A model generated the notes under the pieces. It was not told the DNA's origin, ran no database searches, and worked only from the letters and a program-made list of their open reading frames with translations. A program made the translations under genes and the position numbers. A DNA stretch of 11,432 bases from Sutterella parvirubra YIT 11816 (GTDB lineage: Bacteria; Pseudomonadota; Gammaproteobacteria; Burkholderiales; Burkholderiaceae_F): positions 1 to 11,432 of the forward strand of contig NZ_JH604883.1 of NCBI RefSeq assembly GCF_000250875.1, written 5' to 3'. Positions 6,977 through 11,432 of the stretch are shown one piece after another. Within the stretch, counting starts at the first letter, position 1; each line of letters starts with the position of its first letter.

Positions 6977-7243
6977 TCATCCGCGTCGTGGAGGAATCCA
7001 TTTGGTCTTCACCGAAAATGAGACCTCCTTGAACGTCACGCTGTCGATGACGATCCCGTCCTTCACCTCCACGTCGAGGCCGCCGATGCTCGCCCCGGTG
7101 GCGGGGTTGTCCGTCGGCCAGATCTCGACCGGGTCGCTCCACGCGTCCCCCGAGATCTGCGTGTTCTCCACCGCGAGCGCGGCGCCCGACGCGAGCGACG
7201 CCAAAGCCGCCGAAAGTGCGAGCGTGACGAGTTTCTTCTGCAT
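6977..7243 (-). CDS. Truncated autotransporter N terminus (signal peptide fragment)
   Basis: This is the 5' open frame of the broken autotransporter: 88 aa with signal peptide MQKKLVTLALSAALASLASG (cleavage near residue 24) and a short passenger start homologous to the intact copy up to VTFK. After the deletion junction about a dozen foreign-frame residues precede the TGA. The start has a good AAGGAG (7250-7255), so a short secreted peptide could be made, but a function is doubtful. Confidence 0.4.
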   Translation of the reverse strand: MQKKLVTLALSAALASLASGAALAVENTQISGDAWSDPVEIWPTDNPATGASIGGLDVEVKDGIVIDSVTFKEVSFSVKTKWIPPRRG

Positions 7244-7466
7244 GAGGGGCTCCTTGGCGACGGCCGAACAGGGAAGGGAGGTTTGACCCTGTCGAAAATA
7301 GTCTCCGCGACCCTCCTCACCGCTCCGCGTAATCCCTGATCTCCTCGGCAAACCGCGGGACCTGCGCCCCAAATCCGACCCTTTGTCCGTATCTTTTTCG
7401 TCTCCCGTCCCCGCTCGGGAAGTCCAAGTGGCTTCACCAAACGCCTTCCCCCGAGCCTCCCCGCAG

Positions 7467-7502
7467 ACAAAAAGACCTGCGGCCTCAAGAGAAGACCGCA
7501 GG
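7467..7502 (-). terminator. Intrinsic terminator (second) of the intact autotransporter
   Basis: Read on the minus strand, CCTGCGGTC (7502-7494) pairs with GGCCGCAGG (7484-7476) with one G-U pair around a 9-nt loop. TCTTTTT follows. This is a standard Rho-independent terminator shape, about 80 bases past the stop codon. Confidence 0.8.
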
Positions 7503-7523
7503 CCAAGCGACATGACTCGCTTA

Positions 7524-7572
7524 AGAAAAGAGACCCGGCGGGCGGCCTGATCGGTCGCGCCGCCCGGCCGGG
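7524..7572 (-). terminator. Intrinsic terminator (first) of the intact autotransporter
   Basis: Read on the minus strand, a 13-bp GC stem (GCCCGGC and GGGCGG parts, 7572-7559 against 7546-7534, with one bulged G) is followed by the T-rich tract TCTCTTTTCTT. It begins 12 bases after the stop codon at 7585. Together with the next hairpin it forms a tandem terminator. Confidence 0.72.
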
Positions 7573-7584
7573 CTGACCTCAAAG

Positions 7585-9858
7585 TCAGAAGGCGTGCCTC
7601 ACGCCCACGCTCCAGCGCCAGGGCGTATCGACCTCGCCGCCGTCAGCGTACTGGAAGTCGGCGTATAGGTAGGTCGAGTCCGTGACGTTCCAGTTCCCGC
7701 CCAGGCCCAGCTCATACCAGGAGCCGCCGAGGTCGTTCGAGACGACGCGCTTTTGTCCCGCATAGCGGAAGGTGGTGTCGGCCTCGCCCTTGAAGTCGTT
7801 GAGCACCGACGCCCGCATGTAGACCGAGCCCTTCTTGTCGGGGAACGAGAACCCCGCCATGACGCCCGCGCGCCCGACCAGCGCGTCGACCCCTTCGGCC
7901 GTCACCTTGTACGCGTCCCACCGGTAGTCGGCCGAGCGCACGTGCCCGTACATGAGTTCGACCTGCGGCTCGACGTAGGCGAGGCTCGTGACGGGAAGAC
8001 GCCACCCGGCCTCGACCGAGACGCTCATGGCGTTGGTGTCGTAGGAGGCCTTGTCGCGCACAACCTTGTCGCCGTTCTGCGCGCGCATGTCGACGTCGTT
8101 CGAAAGCACCGCGTACTTCACCGTCCCGTCGACGAAGAGGCCGTTTTCATGAAGCCACGTCCCGTAGGCCGTGAAGGCGAGAGCGTCGTTGTCGCCGTCA
8201 CCGGTGCGGAACTTGCTGTCCCCGTGCGTGAAGGAGACCGCGCCGCCCAGAATCACGTTGGTGCCCTCGAGACGGTGGTCGTAACCGGCCTGGAAGCCCA
8301 AGTATTCGTTCTCAACCTTCTGGTCGCCGTACTTGTCCTTCCCCTGGTACGCACGCGCCCAGACGCCGTTCCCGAACCCGGCCTGATCGCGGAGTTCTCC
8401 CATGCGGTACTGGAGGTGGTTCATCTCGGCGCGCCACTGCATGGTGCCCAGGCTCGCGACCTCGGACAAGGTGCCGAGCACCGAGTTGGTGGAGGTCACC
8501 GTGGTCTTCCCATGGTCGACGTCGACCGTCGTGCCGCCCCCTTCGGCATTGGGCTTCACGTCGTAGACCGTCTCGACGGCGTCGTTCAAACCCGCCTGGC
8601 CGACCGAGACGCGCGTCGTCACCGCGGCGGGCTTTTCTTCCGAGCCGCCCGAGAGGGCGGCGACTTTGAGGAGCTTCGCCGTGTCGGCGGCGACTTCCGA
8701 GCCGGACTTTTCAGCGGACCCCGCCGTCGAGATCGCGATCTCGGCGCCCGACTCGATCTTCTCGACCGAGATTTCGTTCTTGTAGTCGGGAACGTTCACG
8801 TTGATCGAGAGGTTGACGGGGAGCGCCGTCGCAGCGGGTTCGGCGGCGGGTTCGGCCGCGGGAGCAGGGGCGTTTTCAGGCGCAGCACGGCGGCTGCGCA
8901 CGCGCGGCTGCTCGCCCGAAGCGGCGGCGGGCTGAGCCGCCTCCACCTTGTTCTCGACGACCGCGACGGTGCCGATCGTGCCCAAGGCGAGCTTCGCGTC
9001 GGGGTGGTTCAGGTTGAAGGTGATCGTGTCCTTCCCGTCCAAGGGCAGCAGCACCGCACCCTTCACCAGCGTCGACCAGGCGACCTGCTCGAAGAAGCCC
9101 GAGACCGGGGAGGGCAGCATCTTGGTGACGCCGTCGATCGTCGCGAAGGTGGCGTTCCCGACGTTGACGGTGCCGACCTGAAGCGACTTGAAGTCGCCGG
9201 ACCCGGCGATCCCGGCCACGGCCTTTTCGGCCTTCGTGAACCGACCCTCGGCCGCATCCGAATACCCGGCCCAGACGGTGTCGACCGCGCGCTTCGTGGG
9301 CGCATTCTGCACGACGCCGAAGACGATCCCGGTCGTGCCGTCAATCACGAGGTTGTCGGCGTGGAAGGCCGCGTCCTTCACGCTCTTCCCGTTGTAGTTG
9401 CCCTTGCTGTAGGAGGAGTTCGAGACGCGGAAGGCGCTCATGTCGCGCATGACGACCTTCTTCCCGTCGAAGCTCTTTCCCGTCTCGTCCTTCTCTTTGC
9501 CCCAGAACTCAAGCGTCGCGACCGTAGGCCTTTTCGCCGTCCCGGCCTCGATTTCGAGCGTGTTGACGACGGCCTTCTTCCCGAAGTGCTTCAGGTACCC
9601 GACCCGGAGCTTCTCGCTGTCCGGATTGGTGTTCTTGAACGTGACCGAATCGATCACGATGCCGTCCTTCACGTCGACCTTCAATTCCCCGATGTTCGCA
9701 AAGCCCGAACCGCTGGCGTCGGTCGGGTAGATGACGACGGGTTCATCCCACTTGTCCCCCTGGATGGTGACGGTCTTCTGGGCGGCCGAGGCGGTGCCGG
9801 CCGCAAAGGTTGCGGTGATCGCCGCGGAGACGGCGAGCGCGATGAGTTTTCGTTCCAT
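7585..9858 (-). CDS. Autotransporter (type Va secretion) with C-terminal beta-barrel
   Basis: The 757-aa protein has the full autotransporter plan. It begins with a Sec signal peptide (MERKLIALAVSAAITATFAA, cleavage near residues 25-26). A passenger follows to about residue 305 with strand-like repeats such as DGIVIDSVTFKN and FKSLQVGTVNVGN. Residues about 306-347 form a Pro/Ala/Glu linker with an Arg patch (RVRSRR). A second region to about 475 contains AKLLKVAALSGG and VGQAGLNDAVETV. A 12-strand-type barrel begins near GVWARAYQG (498) and ends in WRWSVGVRHAF, with the terminal Phe recognised by the barrel-assembly machinery. The passenger crosses the outer membrane through the barrel to the cell surface; I do not recognise its function (no protease or adhesin motif seen). 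The ATG at 9858 has GAGGAGG (9868-9874) nine bases upstream. Two terminators follow. A decayed paralogue lies downstream on the same strand. Confidence 0.88.
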   Translation of the reverse strand: MERKLIALAVSAAITATFAAGTASAAQKTVTIQGDKWDEPVVIYPTDASGSGFANIGELKVDVKDGIVIDSVTFKNTNPDSEKLRVGYLKHFGKKAVVNTLEIEAGTAKRPTVATLEFWGKEKDETGKSFDGKKVVMRDMSAFRVSNSSYSKGNYNGKSVKDAAFHADNLVIDGTTGIVFGVVQNAPTKRAVDTVWAGYSDAAEGRFTKAEKAVAGIAGSGDFKSLQVGTVNVGNATFATIDGVTKMLPSPVSGFFEQVAWSTLVKGAVLLPLDGKDTITFNLNHPDAKLALGTIGTVAVVENKVEAAQPAAASGEQPRVRSRRAAPENAPAPAAEPAAEPAATALPVNLSINVNVPDYKNEISVEKIESGAEIAISTAGSAEKSGSEVAADTAKLLKVAALSGGSEEKPAAVTTRVSVGQAGLNDAVETVYDVKPNAEGGGTTVDVDHGKTTVTSTNSVLGTLSEVASLGTMQWRAEMNHLQYRMGELRDQAGFGNGVWARAYQGKDKYGDQKVENEYLGFQAGYDHRLEGTNVILGGAVSFTHGDSKFRTGDGDNDALAFTAYGTWLHENGLFVDGTVKYAVLSNDVDMRAQNGDKVVRDKASYDTNAMSVSVEAGWRLPVTSLAYVEPQVELMYGHVRSADYRWDAYKVTAEGVDALVGRAGVMAGFSFPDKKGSVYMRASVLNDFKGEADTTFRYAGQKRVVSNDLGGSWYELGLGGNWNVTDSTYLYADFQYADGGEVDTPWRWSVGVRHAF

Positions 9859-10259
9859 GGTGAATGTCCTCCTCGAGGGGCGCCCCTGGTGTTGTTCGTG
9901 GTTGTGGTTCGAAGTCCGCCGTCGGGCGGATGCATTTGCTGAGAGTCGTTGGGACGGGCGCCCGATACCCGAAGGCTATGAACGGTCACGAAAACGCACC
10001 GATAAGGGGAAACCCTCTGATCATCCGGAACTTTCCCTTCAGTCCGTACATTTCACCGTTCGCTTTATGGGCGGCCGGAACCCCGGTCTGGAATCGATGG
10101 GGCGGAAGGAGGGAGGTACCTGATCCGGTTGGGTTTTCGAGACCCGCGTTTTTCATGTCTTTTTGACGTTCGTTGCCGTCGAATCTCCTGGCGGCCGGTC
10201 GATTGTGGCGAAACGGATACGAACGGATGATCCGGGTTCGCGGGAGGGCTTGAGGAGCC

Positions 10260-10319
10260 TGGGGGGAGGCGAAAAGAGAGACGGATGGAGAGACGTAAAG
10301 AGAGGCGGGAAGAGAGGCG
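10260..10319. repeat. Five-unit 12-bp tandem repeat
   Basis: Five consecutive 12-base units follow the pattern NNRRRAGAGRCG: TGGGGGGAGGCG, AAAAGAGAGACG, GATGGAGAGACG, TAAAGAGAGGCG, GGAAGAGAGGCG. One strand is nearly pure purine. The unit length is exact throughout, with divergence mostly at the first three positions. On the minus strand this would read as an Arg-Leu-Ser-x repeat, but no credible gene contains it. Confidence 0.72.
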
Positions 10320-10426
10320 CTTGAGGCGCGATGGGCGGTCGGGGGCCGCCGTCGGGCGAGCCTCGGGCACCCGTTCCAGACACCGGCGGATGGAAGGCGC
10401 CTTTGGTTGACCAACCCCTCCATTTG

Positions 10427-10438
10427 TCGACATGTCGA
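10427..10438. promoter_or_regulatory. Perfect 12-bp palindrome, possible operator
   Basis: TCGACATGTCGA is a perfect inverted repeat. It is preceded 12 bases upstream by another small inverted repeat, TTGGT-TG-ACCAA (10403-10414). It lies about 430 bases before the binding-protein start and 570 before the autotransporter start. A binding site for a dimeric regulator is possible but unproven. Confidence 0.25.
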
Positions 10439-10868
10439 AGCCATTCGGCACTTCTCCCCAGACGCTCCCGGGTCAGCGCAAAAGGCGGTCGAATAGAACC
10501 GTCATGGCGAACCCGAAACCCCCGTCAGCCGCGGGAACATGAGGCAGAATGAAATCACTCCCGAGGGAGAAGGGCGCCGGCAAGAGGCGAGGGAACGAGC
10601 CACCGCCGCCCGCCCGATCCCGAAGGGAGACCGGACCGAAGCCTTCCGCGCGGAAGTCCCCTTTGCGACCGAGCCTTACCGGTCGAAGGGACGGGCGCGA
10701 AACTGCGGCGCCCGAACGGATCACCGAACGGGCTACTGATCGGGCAACCGGACACCGAACCGAACACGGACCGACCCCCACCGCCGGGGGCGCTGAAGGC
10801 GAAGCGGGCCATAACGCCGCCTTCCGTCCCCGGCACCGAACACCACGCAACCCAAGGACCAAGCACCC

Positions 10869-11432
10869 ATGCACGCCACCCGCCGCCTCATTCTCACGGC
10901 CGCCGCCGGCCTCACCCTCATGATGTCCGGGATCACCGCGGCCACCGCCGCCGACGAACCCGCGAAGGGCCCGAACGGCCTCCCGATCCTCAAGGTCGGG
11001 ACCTCGGGCACCTTCCCGCCCTTTGAATTCCACAACTCGGAAACGGGCGAACTGGTCGGGTTTGAAATCGACCTCGTGCGCGCGATCGGGCAGAAGATGG
11101 GCCGCGACGTTGTGATCTCGGACTTCAGCTTCGACGCGATCCTCCCGGCCATCACGTCCGGCACCATCGACATGGGCGCGGCGGGGTTCGCGAAGACCGC
11201 GGAGCGCGCGAAGCGCATCCACTTCTGCGACACCTTCTACTATTCGGGCCTCACGATCATCAAGCGGAAGGGCGACACCCGCATCAACGGGATCGAAGAT
11301 CTCGAGGGGAAGACGATCTCGGTGCAGCTGGGCTCGATCTCGCACGAACGCGCGAAGAAGATCCCGGGCGCGAAGGTCGTCACCTTCGAGTCGGGCTCGG
11401 AAGCGATGCTGAACCTCATCACGGAAAACTGC
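10869..11432 (+). CDS. Amino-acid ABC transporter periplasmic binding protein (3' partial)
   Basis: The frame from the ATG at 10869 is open to the window edge (188 codons). It has a Sec signal peptide (MHATRRLILTAAAGLTLMMS, cleavage near residue 28). The solute-binding family 3 core follows: LKVGTSGTFPPFEF, GELVGFEIDLVRAIGQKMGR, FDAILPAITSGTIDMGAAG, then AERAKRIHFCDTFYYSG and LEGKTISVQLGS. This family captures polar amino acids in the periplasm and delivers them to an ABC importer. The Arg in the AERAKRIHF stretch corresponds to the residue that usually binds the ligand carboxylate. The ligand cannot be named. AAGGA (10854-10858) lies ten bases before the ATG. Permease and ATPase genes, if linked, would be to the right of the window. 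About 60-80 C-terminal residues are missing relative to the usual 250-270. Confidence 0.9.
   Translation, partial: MHATRRLILTAAAGLTLMMSGITAATAADEPAKGPNGLPILKVGTSGTFPPFEFHNSETGELVGFEIDLVRAIGQKMGRDVVISDFSFDAILPAITSGTIDMGAAGFAKTAERAKRIHFCDTFYYSGLTIIKRKGDTRINGIEDLEGKTISVQLGSISHERAKKIPGAKVVTFESGSEAMLNLITENC

Larger units (their letters stand above)
5410..7243 (-). pseudogene. Autotransporter paralogue, deleted and twice frame-broken
   Basis: This is a second copy of the 757-aa autotransporter encoded at 9858-7585, spread over three frames. Frame 1 (from ATG 7243, with AAGGAG six bases upstream) gives a signal peptide and DGIVIDSVTFKE, then stops at 6979-6977. Frame 2 continues the homology from GLIFGEDQ through IDTLWVGY, VRVGTINVGN and DTITVNVNH. 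Frame 3 carries LDFHINV, LLKVAAIKGG and the complete barrel ending WRWSVGVRHAF at 5410. Against the intact copy, about 100 passenger residues (roughly 76-176) are missing at the first break near 7030. The Pro/Ala linker is also about 35 residues shorter. Each break needs one extra base, or a -1 ribosomal slip, to restore the frame. The second break coincides with a six-G run (6691-6696). As written the locus cannot make an exported barrel. Decay is the simplest reading; phase variation or frameshifting is possible. Confidence 0.8.
7244..7584. other. Spacer between the two autotransporter copies
   Basis: These 341 bases hold the two terminators of the upstream copy (7524-7572 and 7467-7502) and, next to 7243, the leader of the downstream copy with its AAGGAG. 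A TATTTT hexamer occurs on the minus strand near 7296-7301, without a matching -35. No gene or RNA is recognised in the rest. The arrangement implies that the two copies are transcribed separately. Confidence 0.5.
9859..10868. other. Gene-free region of about 1 kb with repeats and palindromes
   Basis: No convincing coding region lies between the divergent autotransporter and binding-protein starts. Open frames here are Arg/Pro/Ser-rich, lack ribosome binding sites and resemble no known protein. The region contains a small hairpin in the autotransporter leader (TCCGCC-GTCG-GGCGGA, 9915-9930), palindromes next to its ribosome binding site (AGGGGCGCCCCT, 9876-9887), a 12-bp tandem repeat (10260-10319) and a perfect palindrome (10427-10438). 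A weak hairpin plus T run occurs at about 10131-10153. No tRNA, known small RNA or riboswitch is recognised and no clear promoter was found. It may be a decayed gene or a regulatory region for both flanking genes. Confidence 0.5.

Noticed and set aside
6975..6985. ATGA overlap of the first broken autotransporter frame's stop with an ATG in the second frame
   Set aside because: It looks like translational coupling, but the restarted product would lack a signal peptide and meet the next frame break. Taken as coincidence.
9904..9920. GGTTCGAAGTCC resembling a tRNA T-loop
   Set aside because: No T-stem complement, acceptor stem or anticodon arm can be drawn around it.
7753..9942. 729-codon open frame on the plus strand opposite the intact autotransporter
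   Set aside because: It has the same shadow composition (Arg/Val/Gly/Asp-rich). The minus frame has a signal peptide, a barrel and two terminators.
9986..10451. Minus-strand open frames (128-152 codons) over the 12-bp repeat
   Set aside because: They have Ser/Pro/Arg-rich composition, no ribosome binding site and two overlapping frames of equal quality. The repeat is better described at the DNA level.
1..11432. CRISPR array
   Set aside because: No set of regularly spaced 25-40 bp direct repeats with unique spacers was seen; the only tandem repeats are the 12-bp and 8-bp ones without spacers.

Overview
The window looks like chromosome from a GC-rich Gram-negative bacterium. Coding regions strongly prefer G or C at third positions, several proteins carry Sec signal peptides, and there are type V autotransporters with outer-membrane barrels ending in Phe. 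The mix of secreted M20 peptidase, secreted alpha/beta hydrolase, autotransporter paralogues and a periplasmic amino-acid binding protein reminds me of Sutterellaceae (Burkholderiales, gut-associated). That assignment is inference from style, not from a marker gene.

Layout: (1) 1-628 (+) is the C-terminal part of an IscB RNA-guided nuclease, cut by the left edge. It holds the end of the HNH domain, RuvC-III and the C-terminal domain. (2) 655-2385 and 2398-2808 (+) are a tight pair: a secreted M20-type metallopeptidase and a tiny secreted protein made only of an M20 dimerisation (lid) domain. The lid of the large protein has lost the canonical GGHS and GGxxxN motifs, and the small protein carries exactly these, which suggests a split two-chain enzyme. 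(3) A two-way hairpin terminator at 2887-2930 separates this pair from a convergent EamA/DMT-family permease (3883-3011, -). (4) After a divergent intergenic region comes a secreted alpha/beta hydrolase (4193-5230, +), followed by a strong GC hairpin. (5) Two autotransporter paralogues lie in tandem on the minus strand. The downstream copy (7243-5410) has an internal deletion and two frame breaks, one in a six-G run. The upstream copy (9858-7585) is intact, 757 aa, and is followed by two intrinsic terminators. (6) A roughly 1 kb gene-free stretch (9859-10868) contains a five-unit 12-bp tandem repeat and a perfect 12-bp palindrome. (7) 10869 to the right edge (+) is the N-terminal part of a polar amino-acid ABC transporter substrate-binding protein.

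The two points most worth following are the split peptidase pair and the autotransporter pair, where a broken copy with a preserved barrel sits next to a working one. The iscB fragment could belong to an OMEGA system, but its guide RNA and N-terminal half lie outside the window. I could not call promoters with confidence anywhere: no convincing sigma70 -35/-10 pair was found by eye.
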